From NCBI RefSeq assembly GCF_034424375.1, contig NZ_CP139965.1:3162001-3226000 (forward strand): DNA of 64,000 bases, in the 5' to 3' direction. How positions within the stretch are numbered: position 1 is the first letter of the stretch; the number at the start of each line of letters is the position of its first letter. This DNA is from Paraburkholderia kururiensis. GTDB lineage: Bacteria; Pseudomonadota; Gammaproteobacteria; Burkholderiales; Burkholderiaceae. Positions 1 through 8,775 of the stretch are shown piece after piece. The notes below the pieces were generated by a model that saw nothing but the letters and a program-made list of their open reading frames with translations, made no database searches and was not told the origin of the DNA. The position numbers were made by a program, and so were the translations under genes.

Positions 1-506
1 TAATAACCGCCCGAGGCGCACATGTCGCCCACCACGACGTAGAGGGGGATGGCCGGGTACTTCGCACGCAGCCGGCGAATCTCCTTGTACATGATGCCGG
101 CCTGCACCGGACTACCGCCCGGGCTGTTGATGCGCAGGATCACGCCGGCCGTGCCCTCGTCCTCGAAGGCATTCTGGAGTGCGGTGTCGATGTCCTCGGC
201 GTTCGCCGTGCTCTCCGATGCAATCTCGCCGTCCAGCGAGACGAGTGCCGTGTGACGCCCCGTGCTGGACACCTTGCCGCCCGAGACGTCGAGCAGCCCG
301 ATGGCGACCAGCAGCAGCACGGCAAGAAAGGCGAAGCGGAAGAAAATTTTCCAGCGCCGGGCAGCGCGTTGCTCGTTGATCGCTGCCAGCGCGATGCCTT
401 CGAGCGCCGCTCGCTCCCAGCCGGGCTCGCCGGCGGCGGTGACAGTAGCGGGCTTCGTGCCCGAAGAAGAGGTGTCGTTCGGATCGGAAGTCGGCTGGTC
501 GGACAT
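1..506 (-). CDS. sppA: Signal peptide peptidase SppA-type S49 serine protease (partial, C-terminus beyond window)
   Basis: An inner-membrane peptidase that degrades cleaved signal peptides and other membrane-embedded fragments. Only the N-terminal 168 or so residues lie in the window. An N-terminal cytoplasmic stretch of about 50 residues is followed by one transmembrane helix (about residues 53-70, rich in L, A and V), then the start of the S49 fold. The conserved NSPGG strand and the nucleophile loop ASGGYY, carrying the catalytic serine, are both visible before the edge. The ATG lies 18 nt beyond the stop of the Rieske gene, so it is the last visible gene of the rluC-HAD-Rieske-sppA series. 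No strong ribosome binding site is visible. Confidence 0.9.
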   Translation of the reverse strand, partial: MSDQPTSDPNDTSSSGTKPATVTAAGEPGWERAALEGIALAAINEQRAARRWKIFFRFAFLAVLLLVAIGLLDVSGGKVSSTGRHTALVSLDGEIASESTANAEDIDTALQNAFEDEGTAGVILRINSPGGSPVQAGIMYKEIRRLRAKYPAIPLYVVVGDMCASGGY

Positions 507-523
507 GCGTGGCGTGTGGAAGG

Positions 524-916
524 TCAGGAATCGGCCGGACGCAGATCGTTGTCCGGCAGCCAGAATACGGCGCGGCCTTCCGGCGTGTCCCGTTCGTCAG
601 CCTGCACCGGGCGAAGCCTGCCGCCGCGGCACGGACCGCCGACACACCGGCCGGTATCGGGCTCGTAAATCGCGCCATGCGTTGCGCACATCAAGTATAA
701 ACCGGACGATTCGAAGAACTGACCCTCCACCCAGTCGAGTTCCATGGGCACATGGGCGCAGCGATTGAGATAGCCGTAGGGCCGGCCGTTGTAGCGCACG
801 AAGAACACCACCGCCTCCCCGCCTGCGTACGAGGCACGGCAACGCACGCCCACGCCGCCTTCCACGAGTTCGTGCGCCGCGCAGACACGCACGGGATCGA
901 GCACCGCGGCACTCAT
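524..916 (-). CDS. Rieske [2Fe-2S] ferredoxin-like protein
   Basis: A small soluble Rieske protein of 130 residues. The two cluster-binding boxes, CAHVP and CATHG, are about 20 residues apart in the second half, matching the C-x-H / C-x2-H pattern that ligates a [2Fe-2S] centre. It has no signal peptide, no oxygenase domain and no partner reductase nearby, so it resembles the stand-alone ferredoxin components rather than a complete ring-hydroxylating oxygenase. I chose the ATG that overlaps the HAD stop as ATGA, because GGGAG lies just upstream; a longer start 18 nt upstream lacks one. The electron partner cannot be told from the sequence. Confidence 0.85.
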   Translation of the reverse strand: MSAAVLDPVRVCAAHELVEGGVGVRCRASYAGGEAVVFFVRYNGRPYGYLNRCAHVPMELDWVEGQFFESSGLYLMCATHGAIYEPDTGRCVGGPCRGGRLRPVQADERDTPEGRAVFWLPDNDLRPADS

Positions 917-1572
917 GCGTTCTCCCGCAGCCATGCGACGAGAGAGCCGACGCTGTGGGCCACGAAGCGGGGTTCGAGCGCAGCGAGCGAGTCCGCCGGA
1001 TGCGCGCCATAGGCGACGCCCACGCCGGCCGTGCCTGCATTGATCGCCATCTGCAAATCGTGCGTCGTGTCGCCGATCATGACGGTGCGCTCCAGGTCCT
1101 GGCCGAGCTCCCGCGCCAGTTCCTGCAGCATGGCGGGGTGCGGTTTCGAGAACGTTTCGTCAGCACAGCGCGTGCCGTCGAAGAGGCTCGTGAGACGCGC
1201 CTGGTCCAGCGCCCGGTTCAGGCCCACGCGGCTCTTGCCCGTGGCGACACTCAGCAGATAGCCGGTGTCGCGCAGTTCCTCGAGCATTTCGCGCACGCCG
1301 GCAAAAAGCTCCGTGTGCTGGTCCTTCACCAGATAGTGGAACCGGTACCGCTCGGCGAGACGCGGATAGTCGGACGGGTCGAGCGTCGGCGCGGCGATTT
1401 GCAGCGCGTCGCGCAACCCGAGCCCGATCACGAAGCTCGCCGCCTCGTCGGCCGGCACGGGAAGACCCAGGTCACGGCACGCGGCCTGGATGCTGCACGT
1501 GATGTGCGCGGTCGAATCCATGAGCGTGCCGTCCCAGTCGAAGACGATCAGGTCAAAGTGCTGTCGGGCCAT
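913..1572 (-). CDS. HAD-superfamily hydrolase, phosphoglycolate phosphatase-like
   Basis: A 219-residue haloacid dehalogenase-type phosphatase. Motif I is DWDGT, with the nucleophile D12 and acid/base D14. A helical cap follows (about 18-85), then motif II in the VATGKS region, the motif III lysine at SKPHP, and motif IV GDTTHD. The layout matches the Gph/PGP group (subfamily IA). Substrate specificity cannot be read from sequence; phosphoglycolate or pyrophosphate are the usual choices for close relatives. It overlaps rluC by 20 nt and the Rieske gene by 4 nt, so translational coupling is likely. Confidence 0.85.
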   Translation of the reverse strand: MARQHFDLIVFDWDGTLMDSTAHITCSIQAACRDLGLPVPADEAASFVIGLGLRDALQIAAPTLDPSDYPRLAERYRFHYLVKDQHTELFAGVREMLEELRDTGYLLSVATGKSRVGLNRALDQARLTSLFDGTRCADETFSKPHPAMLQELARELGQDLERTVMIGDTTHDLQMAINAGTAGVGVAYGAHPADSLAALEPRFVAHSVGSLVAWLRENA

Positions 1573-2659
1573 GCGCGTTCGTCTCCCCTTCGATATCGGT
1601 ATCGTGGTTATACCCGGCCGGGTTTTGCGGCGCCGCGGCGTGCGGCGCGTTTCCTGTACTGGCCGATCCGTCGCGCAGCGCCGTGAGCTGGGCGAGAAAA
1701 CGCCGGCACTCGGCGGGCAACGGCGCCTCGAACTGCAAGGTCTCGCCGGTTAGCGGATGCACGAGCTTGAGCCGGTGCGCGTGCAGGAACATGCGCTTCA
1801 GCCCGGGAACGGCATTGGCGCGAGCCAGCGCCTTGTTCAGCGCAAAGTCGCCGTACTTGGCGTCGCCCACGATCGGCAGGCCAAGATGGGCCAGATGCAC
1901 GCGAATCTGATGTGTACGGCCGGTCTTGAGCTCAGCTTCGAGGAGCGCGTACTCGGGCCAGCGATCGACCAGATTGAAAACCGTGTGCGACGCCAGACCG
2001 TCCGACTGGACGCGCACGCGTCGCTCGCCTTCCGGGGTCAGATATTTGTGCAGAGGCTCCTTCACGACGCGCCGGCGGCCCCAGTCGCTCGCCCACTGCC
2101 CGTGGACGCACGCGTAGTAGCGCTTGTCCATGCGGTTATCGCGAATCTGCTCGTGCAGGCCCACGAGCGCCGCACGCTTCTTGGCCAGCATGAGCACGCC
2201 CGAGGTCTCGCGGTCCAGCCGGTGCACCAGTTCGAGGAACTTCGCGTGCGGCCTCGCTTCGCGCATCTGCTCGATTACGCCGAACGCCACGCCGCTGCCG
2301 CCGTGAACGGCCACACCCGCGGGTTTGTCGATGACGAGCAGCGCATCGTCCTCGAACAGGATGTCGAACTGGGCAGAGGGCACTGACGCGGCGTCGTAGC
2401 TCTGGGTCTGCGCGACCCGGATCGGCGGAACGCGCACCATGTCGCCTTGCTCGAGCCGGTATTGGGCATCGACCCGGCCTTTGTTCACGCGCACTTCCCC
2501 GCTTCGCAGGATCCGGTAAATGTGGCTCTTCGGCACGCCCTTGCAGACGCGCGTGAGGAAATTGTCAATGCGCTGACCGGCGGAGTTCTCGTCTACTTCG
2601 ACGAAGGAAACCTGGTCGCTTGCGACCTGATTCTGGGAAATTTTGCCTAACCCTTTCAT
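1553..2659 (-). CDS. rluC: 23S rRNA pseudouridine(955/2504/2580) synthase RluC
   Basis: Converts three uridines of 23S rRNA to pseudouridine. The 368-residue protein has an N-terminal S4 RNA-binding domain (about 28-80) and an RluA-type catalytic domain with the signature HRLDRETSG, whose Asp149 is the nucleophile. The gene diverges from rne, the arrangement also seen in enterobacteria, and its start region overlaps the inferred rne promoter. A TATATT box only a few bases upstream of the ATG would give an almost leaderless mRNA if used. The C-terminal tail of about 40 residues is poorly conserved and overlaps the HAD gene. Confidence 0.93.
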   Translation of the reverse strand: MKGLGKISQNQVASDQVSFVEVDENSAGQRIDNFLTRVCKGVPKSHIYRILRSGEVRVNKGRVDAQYRLEQGDMVRVPPIRVAQTQSYDAASVPSAQFDILFEDDALLVIDKPAGVAVHGGSGVAFGVIEQMREARPHAKFLELVHRLDRETSGVLMLAKKRAALVGLHEQIRDNRMDKRYYACVHGQWASDWGRRRVVKEPLHKYLTPEGERRVRVQSDGLASHTVFNLVDRWPEYALLEAELKTGRTHQIRVHLAHLGLPIVGDAKYGDFALNKALARANAVPGLKRMFLHAHRLKLVHPLTGETLQFEAPLPAECRRFLAQLTALRDGSASTGNAPHAAAPQNPAGYNHDTDIEGETNAHGPTAL

Positions 2660-2671
2660 TCTGAATATAAT
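2643..2671 (+). promoter_or_regulatory. Sigma-70-type promoter for rne (TTGCCT, 17-bp spacer, TATAAT)
   Basis: TTGCCT (2643-2648) and a perfect TATAAT (2666-2671) are separated by 17 bp on the plus strand. The -35 box lies inside the first codons of rluC, so transcription of rne would start near 2678. This is inferred from sequence; no other consensus-quality promoter was found in the rluC-rne gap. Confidence 0.65.
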
Positions 2672-3433
2672 TTGCCCAGCGTACCGGCGCGGCCGGCCTT
2701 CGCGTTCGAACGGTTCGAACGGCTTCGAGGCGCCCCAAACCGCACGGTCTGCGCAGGCAGCAAGCGATAAATCGTCATTTTACTTGCGCCCGGGGCTGGT
2801 TGCTCACCCTGACAACGAGATGCAACGAGTTGCACGCACGGATCCCGCAACGGGCAGGGACGGCGCCCACAGGCACGTTCGGTCACGTCGGCTCCGACGG
2901 TAACGGAATGTTGGTACAAAGAATTTGTCTGGCAGGCCTTCTCTCGCGCTCCAAAGTTTGCGCGGTTGCGCGGCACAAGGCGGCCAGTGGCGAAAATACG
3001 GCGTGCGCCCGAAGCGTTCCGAGAAAACGGCGGAACATGGCGACGTCAAAATGAGGCGAGACACCCGAGGGGGAAGACGGGCGTTCCAGATCAGCTTCCC
3101 GCATGCGGCACGACCGCAGGTTTCAACGCGCAGCAAGGCCGCGCGCAGCACATTGCGCGCAGCAGGCCCAAGCGTCGGAGAAACCGGAAGCATTCGGACC
3201 ACCGCATTCCGCGCGGCGTATCGAGCCATTGTTTGAAGCCGTATTCGCACGTGCCCCGCGGCCCTTCCATCCGTTTGCCGGATGGGCCCTCTGACGGCAA
3301 TTCTCCCCGCCATCGTTCCTGCTCCAGCGTGCTTGTGACAACACAATAAGGCGCGGCATGCCGTCGCCCGCCAGCGTCTCCGTGCCTGACAACCACGGGA
3401 CGTGGGCCGGCAAGGCCGCTCTGGAGCCGTTCA
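2672..3433 (+). promoter_or_regulatory. Long rne 5' leader
   Basis: About 760 nt without a credible gene separate the inferred promoter from the rne start. A 7-bp stem-loop (CCATCCG, loop 3274-3278, CGGATGG) sits at 3267-3285 and an A/T-rich single-stranded-looking patch at about 3340-3350. In E. coli the structured rne leader lets RNase E cleave its own message and autoregulate. The length here suggests the same role, but no specific fold was established. Confidence 0.5.
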
Positions 3434-6400
3434 ATGAAACGCATGCTGTTCAATGCGACGCAGCAGGAGGAATTGCGCGTTGCCATCGTCGACGGTCAGA
3501 AGCTGATCGACATCGACATCGAAACCGCCGGGCGCGAGCAGCGCAAGGGCAATATCTACAAGGGAATCGTCACCCGCATCGAGCCGTCGCTCGAAGCCTG
3601 TTTCGTCAACTATGGCGAAGACCGCCACGGCTTCCTGCCGTTCAAGGAAGTGGCTCGCCAGTATTTCCGCGACGGCGTGGACATGCGCTCGGCACGCATC
3701 CAGGACGCCCTGCGCGAAGGCCAGGAACTCATCGTCCAGGTCGAGAAGGAAGAGCGCGGCAACAAGGGCGCGGCGCTCACCACGTTCATTTCGCTCGCCG
3801 GCCGCTACCTCGTGCTGATGCCGAACAATCCGCGCGGCGGCGGCGTCTCCCGGCGTATCGAGGGCGACGACCGTCAGGAACTGCGCGAAACCATGGGCCA
3901 GCTGCAACTGCCCGATGGCATGAGCATCATCGCGCGCACGGCCGGCATCGGGCGCAGCGCCGAAGAACTCCAGTGGGACCTGAATTATCTGCTGCAACTG
4001 TGGCGCGCCATCGAGGCCGCTTCGCAAAGCGGCCGCCAGGGCGAGCCGATGCTGATTTACCTGGAATCGAGCCTCGTGATCCGCGCGATCCGCGACTACT
4101 TCCAGCCCGATATCGGCGAAATCCTGATCGATACGACGGACATCTACGATCAAGCCCGCGCCTTCATGGACATCGTGATGCCCGACAACGTCGGGAAGGT
4201 GAAGCGCTACCACGACGATGTGCCGCTTTTCTCGCGCTTCCAGATCGAGCACCAGATCGAAACCGCGTACTCGCGCACGGTGCCGCTGCCCTCGGGCGGC
4301 GCCATCGTGATCGATCACACGGAGGCGCTCGTCGCCATCGACGTGAACTCGGCGCGCGCCACCAAGGGCGCCGACATCGAGGAAACCGCGGCGCGCACCA
4401 ACCTGGAAGCCGCCGACGAAGTGGCCCGCCAGCTGCGCCTGCGCGACCTGGGCGGCCTGATCGTGATCGACTTCATCGACATGGAGTCGGCCCGCAGCCA
4501 GCGCGAAGTCGAGCAGCGCCTGAAAGACGCGCTCAAGCACGACCGCGCTCGCGTGCAGATGGGCAAGATCTCGCGCTTCGGCCTGATGGAGCTGTCGCGC
4601 CAGCGTCTGCGCCCGGCGCTTTCCGAAGGCAGTCACGTCACCTGCCCGCGCTGTAACGGCACGGGGCACATCCGCGACACCGAATCGTCGGCCTTGCAGG
4701 TCCTGCGCATCATCCAGGAAGAGGCGATGAAGGAAAACACCGCGGCGATCCACTGCCAGGTGCCGGTTGAAGTAACGGCCTTCCTGCTGAACGAAAAGCG
4801 CGCGGAAATCAACAAGATCGAGTCGCGCTTCAAGGTCAACGTCGTCCTGATCCCGAACAAGCACCTCGACACGCCGCACTACAAGCTCGAGCGCCTGCGC
4901 CACGACGACGCACGCCTTGACGAGCCGCGCGCGTCCTGGAAGATGGCCGAAGACGCGGCACGCGAAATGGAGTCCGAAACGGGCTACAGCAAGCGCAGCG
5001 AAGAGGTGAAGCCGAAGCAGGAAGCCGCGGTGAAGGGCATTACGCCCGAGCGTCCGGCGCCCAGCGCGCCGGTCAAGGCAGCGGAGCCCCCGGTGGCACC
5101 GGTGCCGGCCGTTGCTGCGCCCGCAAGCGGCGGCTTTTTCGGCTGGCTCAAGGGCCTGTTCGGCGTGCAGCCGGCTCCGGCGGCACCCGCTCCGGCGCCC
5201 GCACAGCCCGCAAAGACCGAACGCCCGGCACGCGAAGGGCGCGCGGAGCGCCCGGCCGGCGAGCGCGGTGGTGACCGCAATCGCAACCGCCGCGGCGGAC
5301 GCGACGCGGCCGCGCGCGGCGAAGGTGCCGCCGTGGGCGGACGCCAGCAGCAACCGGCGCAACGCCGCGAGGAACGCGAACCGCGCGAAGGTCGTGAAGG
5401 CCGTGAGGCTCGCGAGCCACGTCAACCGCGCGAAGCCCGCGAGGGACGTGAGGGTCGGGAAGGACGCGAGCAACGCATCGAGCGCGTGGAGCGCGGTCAG
5501 GAACGCGCCGACGCCGAAGCCACGCCGCGCGGCGAACGGCAGGAGCGCCAGGAGCGTGGTGAGCGTCGCGAACGCGCGGAACGTGGCGAACGCCGTCGTC
5601 CGCAAGCGGAGGCGGCAGCCGAGCAACTGAACGTCCCGACCGAAGTGTCGACGCCGGAATCGGAAGCTGCCGTCCAGGCGGGCATGGCTGAAGGCATTGC
5701 ACCGGAAGACCAGGGCGCCGCGCCGCGTGAAGGCGAAGAACGTCGCCGTCGCCGCCGCGGCCGCCGTGGCGGTCGTCGCGAGCGCGAGGCCGAAGGCGCA
5801 AACCTGACGCATACGGCCGACCTTGCGGAAGCCGGCAGCGATACGGAACCGGAAGAAGCAACGGAAGCCGTTCACGAAGTCGAGCATCACGGCGTGAAGC
5901 CGGCGGGCACGGTGGAAGCCGTGGTCGCCGCCGTCGCGACGGAGAAGGTCGTCGTGACCGAACTCCAGCCCGCAACGGACGCTCCCGAACTCGCCGCGCA
6001 AGCCGCAGCGAAGATTGAGACCATCGCGCCGATCGTGTCCGCGGAAGAAGGTGCCGCAGCGACGGAAGCGGGTCGTGCACAAGTCGCGCCGGCTGCTGAA
6101 CCGGCACCTGCGCCGGCACCGGTCGAAACGGCTCCCGCGGCTGCCGCGATCGAAACCGTGCCAGTCGCTCCGGTTGAGGCCGCCGCGGTTGCGTCGCCAG
6201 AGGACGCTGCTGCGCCTCAAGCCGCACCGGCCGAAACGGCGCCCGCCGCGCAACCCGTGCCGGAAGCCGCCACGCCGTCGGTGGAAGAGGTTCCCGCCGC
6301 CGTGCAGCCGGTTCCGGTCATTCGCGAGGACGTGATTCAGGCTGCGGTTCCGGCACATGAAGCAGCCGTGCCCGTCGCCGCAATCCCCGTCGAAACGGCA

Positions 6401-6664
6401 CCTGCGGCACCGCCGGCACCCGTCGAAGCCAAGCCCCGTCAGGCCGCACCGCACGCCAACGGCCTCTCGCCGGAAGCATTGCAGCCGATGCTGGCGAACG
6501 CTGGCCTCGTCTGGGTCAACACGGACGCCGACAAGCTGCGCGCGGCGCAGGAAGCCGCGGCCCAGGTGGTGAAGCCGCCGCGCGCGCCGCGCGAACGCAA
6601 GCCGCTGCCACCGGGGGACTCGACGCCGATGCAACAGGTCGAGACCGTCAAGCACGTGCAGTAA
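3434..6664 (+). CDS. rne: Ribonuclease E
   Basis: Essential endoribonuclease that drives mRNA decay and rRNA/tRNA maturation and scaffolds the degradosome. 1076 residues. The N-terminal catalytic half contains the S1 domain, 5' sensor and DNase I-like domain. The metal-binding D303 (VAIDVNS) and D346 (VIDFIDM) and the zinc-link cysteines C404 and C407 (CPRCNGTGH) fall at the same residue numbers as in the E. coli enzyme. After about residue 530 the protein becomes disordered: a Pro/Ala linker with a GGFFGWLKGLFG amphipathic segment (candidate membrane anchor, about 562-573), an Arg/Glu repeat region (about 645-725), an RRRRRGRRGGRR patch, and a long Ala/Pro/Val/Glu tail. CTGGAG lies 9 nt before the ATG. 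Confidence 0.97.
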   Translation: MKRMLFNATQQEELRVAIVDGQKLIDIDIETAGREQRKGNIYKGIVTRIEPSLEACFVNYGEDRHGFLPFKEVARQYFRDGVDMRSARIQDALREGQELIVQVEKEERGNKGAALTTFISLAGRYLVLMPNNPRGGGVSRRIEGDDRQELRETMGQLQLPDGMSIIARTAGIGRSAEELQWDLNYLLQLWRAIEAASQSGRQGEPMLIYLESSLVIRAIRDYFQPDIGEILIDTTDIYDQARAFMDIVMPDNVGKVKRYHDDVPLFSRFQIEHQIETAYSRTVPLPSGGAIVIDHTEALVAIDVNSARATKGADIEETAARTNLEAADEVARQLRLRDLGGLIVIDFIDMESARSQREVEQRLKDALKHDRARVQMGKISRFGLMELSRQRLRPALSEGSHVTCPRCNGTGHIRDTESSALQVLRIIQEEAMKENTAAIHCQVPVEVTAFLLNEKRAEINKIESRFKVNVVLIPNKHLDTPHYKLERLRHDDARLDEPRASWKMAEDAAREMESETGYSKRSEEVKPKQEAAVKGITPERPAPSAPVKAAEPPVAPVPAVAAPASGGFFGWLKGLFGVQPAPAAPAPAPAQPAKTERPAREGRAERPAGERGGDRNRNRRGGRDAAARGEGAAVGGRQQQPAQRREEREPREGREGREAREPRQPREAREGREGREGREQRIERVERGQERADAEATPRGERQERQERGERRERAERGERRRPQAEAAAEQLNVPTEVSTPESEAAVQAGMAEGIAPEDQGAAPREGEERRRRRRGRRGGRREREAEGANLTHTADLAEAGSDTEPEEATEAVHEVEHHGVKPAGTVEAVVAAVATEKVVVTELQPATDAPELAAQAAAKIETIAPIVSAEEGAAATEAGRAQVAPAAEPAPAPAPVETAPAAAAIETVPVAPVEAAAVASPEDAAAPQAAPAETAPAAQPVPEAATPSVEEVPAAVQPVPVIREDVIQAAVPAHEAAVPVAAIPVETAPAAPPAPVEAKPRQAAPHANGLSPEALQPMLANAGLVWVNTDADKLRAAQEAAAQVVKPPRAPRERKPLPPGDSTPMQQVETVKHVQ
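5367..5606 (+). repeat. Arg/Glu low-complexity repeat inside the RNase E tail
   Basis: In-frame, short, imperfect repeats encoding REG, REA, REP and GER/QER units (about residues 645-725). This is the arginine-rich RNA-binding part of the degradosome scaffold. The unit number is likely to vary between strains through slippage. Confidence 0.7.
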
Positions 6665-6702
6665 TAAGCCCGCACGCAGTCTTTCGAGCTGCGCCGCGTC
6701 GG

Positions 6703-6733
6703 AAAAGCCCGCCCTCACCGGCGGGCTTTTTTT
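6703..6733 (+). terminator. Rho-independent terminator of rne
   Basis: A perfect 8-bp stem (AGCCCGCC 6706-6713 with GGCGGGCT 6720-6727) and a 6-nt loop are followed by a run of seven T. It lies 40 nt after the rne stop. Confidence 0.9.
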
Positions 6734-6920
6734 GTCCGATACCTGAGCGTCGGCGCCGTCATCGCCCGCAACGCTGGTAACACGGGGCGGCCAACGGGGC
6801 GGCATTCCGCGCACATCTTCACCGCGCCAACTGCCCAGCCGCCGGACACAGCGGGTCTACTCCCATGTGGCAAAACGGCTGCTCGGCTAAAATGCATGGT
6901 CAAGCCTTGTTAAAACCACC

Positions 6921-8039
6921 ATGTCCCGTCGCATCATCCTCGTCGCCGACGCCAACGCGCTCACCGTTCCCCGCTCCGCTGCCGGAGCCACCAGTGCGCC
7001 GAGCGGCGTGCTTCTCGATACGCTGGAGCGCCCGCTGCGCGACCTGCGCATTTCGGTGACGGACCGCTGCAACTTCCGCTGCGTCTACTGCATGCCGCGC
7101 GAAGTCTTCGACAAGGACCACCCTTTTCTGCCGCATAGCGCCCTGCTGACCTTCGAGGAAATCGAACGGGTCGCGAAGCGCTTCGTCGCGCACGGCGTCG
7201 AAAAAATCCGCCTCACGGGCGGTGAACCGCTGCTGCGCAAGAACATCGAGCACCTCGTGGAGCGCCTTGCCGCGCTCACCACGCCGGACGGCCGTCCGCT
7301 CGACCTCACGCTCACCACCAACGGCTCGCTCCTCGCGCGCAAGGCGCGCAGCCTCAAGGACGCCGGCCTCACGCGCGTCACCGTGAGTCTCGACGCGCTC
7401 GACGATGCGCTCTTTCGCCGCATGAACGACGCCGACTTCGCCGTCGCCGACGTGCTCGACGGCATCGCGGCCGCCGAGGGCGTGGGACTCGCGCCGCTGA
7501 AGGTCAACATGGTCGTCAAGCGCGGCACCAACGACGCCGAAATTCTGCCCCTCGCCCGCCATTTCCGCGGCTCGGGCATCGTGCTGCGCTTCATCGAGTA
7601 CATGGACGTGGGCACGTCGAACGGCTGGAACATGGTCGAAGTGCTGCCGTCCGCGGACGTCGTGGCGCGCATTCACGCGCAGTTTCCGCTCGTGCCGCTC
7701 GAGGCGCACAGCGCCGCCGAAACCGCGCAACGTTGGGCCTATGCCGACGGCGCCGGGGAGATCGGCGTCATTTCCAGCGTCACGCGCGCGTTCTGCGGCA
7801 CGTGCACGCGCGCGCGCCTCTCGACGGAAGGCAAGGTCTATCTGTGCCTCTTTGCCTCGGCCGGCTACGACCTGCGCGCGCTCGTGCGCGGCAACGCCAC
7901 GGACGACGACGTCGACGACGCCATCGCTCATATCTGGCAAGGCCGCGCCGACCGCTACTCGCAATTGCGCGGCAGCGGCGCCGCGCAATTGCCGTCGGGC
8001 GACGGCAGCCGGATCGAAATGTCGTACATCGGCGGCTGA
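6921..8039 (+). CDS. moaA: GTP 3',8-cyclase MoaA
   Basis: Radical SAM enzyme that, with MoaC, turns GTP into cyclic pyranopterin monophosphate, the first step of molybdenum cofactor synthesis. 372 residues. The SAM-binding cluster is CNFRCVYC (C50, C54, C57), followed by the GGEP loop at about 100. The second, substrate-binding [4Fe-4S] site is C292, C295 and C309. The protein ends in the conserved double glycine. An N-terminal extension of about 30 residues precedes the usual family start. It opens a moaA-mobA-moeA run, with mobA starting 13 nt downstream. Confidence 0.96.
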   Translation: MSRRIILVADANALTVPRSAAGATSAPSGVLLDTLERPLRDLRISVTDRCNFRCVYCMPREVFDKDHPFLPHSALLTFEEIERVAKRFVAHGVEKIRLTGGEPLLRKNIEHLVERLAALTTPDGRPLDLTLTTNGSLLARKARSLKDAGLTRVTVSLDALDDALFRRMNDADFAVADVLDGIAAAEGVGLAPLKVNMVVKRGTNDAEILPLARHFRGSGIVLRFIEYMDVGTSNGWNMVEVLPSADVVARIHAQFPLVPLEAHSAAETAQRWAYADGAGEIGVISSVTRAFCGTCTRARLSTEGKVYLCLFASAGYDLRALVRGNATDDDVDDAIAHIWQGRADRYSQLRGSGAAQLPSGDGSRIEMSYIGG

Positions 8040-8052
8040 ACCAGACACGCCG

Positions 8053-8667
8053 ATGAACCTGCCCGCCGATCGCATCACCGGACTCGTGCTCGCCGGCGGA
8101 CGCGGCGCCCGCATGGGCGGCGCCGACAAGGGTCTGCAGATGCTGCAAGGCGAAGCGCTGGCACTGCACGTCATGCGGCGTCTCGCGCGACAGGTCGGTC
8201 CGCTTCTCGTCAGTGCGAACCGGCATCAGGACGCCTATGCCGCGCTCGGCGCGCCGTGGCACGCCGCGGTAGTGGCCGACGCCCTGCCCGACTACGCCGG
8301 TCCGCTCGCAGGGCTGCTCGCCGGCATGCGCGCCGCGCGTACCGAATGGCTGCTCGCCGCGCCCTGCGACTCGCCGTGGTTGCCGTCCGATCTCGCCCTG
8401 CGTCTTGCCGAGGCGGTCGAACCCGACGGCGCCGACATCGCAACCGCGAAGACCGTCAACGCCACCGGTGAAACCTCGCTGCATCCGGTCTTCGTTTTAC
8501 TGCGCACTTCGCTTGCCGACGACCTCGCCGCCTTTCTGGCCGCGGGCGAGCGCAAGGTTCGCGCGTGGTACGCGCGCCACAAGGCCGTTGAAGTGGCCTT
8601 TGCCGATGAACGCGCGTTTTACAATATCAATTCATTGCAGGAACTCGCCGAATTCGGGCGCGCATGA
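8053..8667 (+). CDS. mobA: Molybdenum cofactor guanylyltransferase MobA
   Basis: Adds GMP to molybdopterin to make the bis-MGD cofactor used by DMSO reductase-family enzymes. 204 residues with the nucleotide-binding signature LAGGRGARMGGADKG (about 14-28) and the metal-binding acidic site in PCDSPWLP (about 103-110). The start ATG is 13 nt after the moaA stop; upstream in-frame starts would lie within moaA. Cotranscription with moaA and moeA is likely. Confidence 0.93.
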   Translation: MNLPADRITGLVLAGGRGARMGGADKGLQMLQGEALALHVMRRLARQVGPLLVSANRHQDAYAALGAPWHAAVVADALPDYAGPLAGLLAGMRAARTEWLLAAPCDSPWLPSDLALRLAEAVEPDGADIATAKTVNATGETSLHPVFVLLRTSLADDLAAFLAAGERKVRAWYARHKAVEVAFADERAFYNINSLQELAEFGRA

Positions 8668-8775
8668 CGACGCCAGGCGCGCAACGATGCGCGCGCGTGC
8701 GGGCCCCGCAAGACATCGCCGCTCATCCTGGTACGACCGCCGGATCCCCTTCCAGGCGCGACGCATCTCCAATCA

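Noticed and set aside
2664..2669. TATATT box as the rluC promoter
   Set aside because: It is only a few bases from the ATG and no -35 element is visible; kept as a note only.
5367..5606. Repeats in rne considered as a CRISPR-like array
   Set aside because: They are in-frame coding repeats of a few codons with no spacers.
3431..6814. An 1127-codon open frame on the minus strand across rne
   Set aside because: It is antisense to the full-length, motif-complete RNase E gene; the frame is open only because of high G+C codon bias, and its product is Arg/His/Phe-rich without domains.
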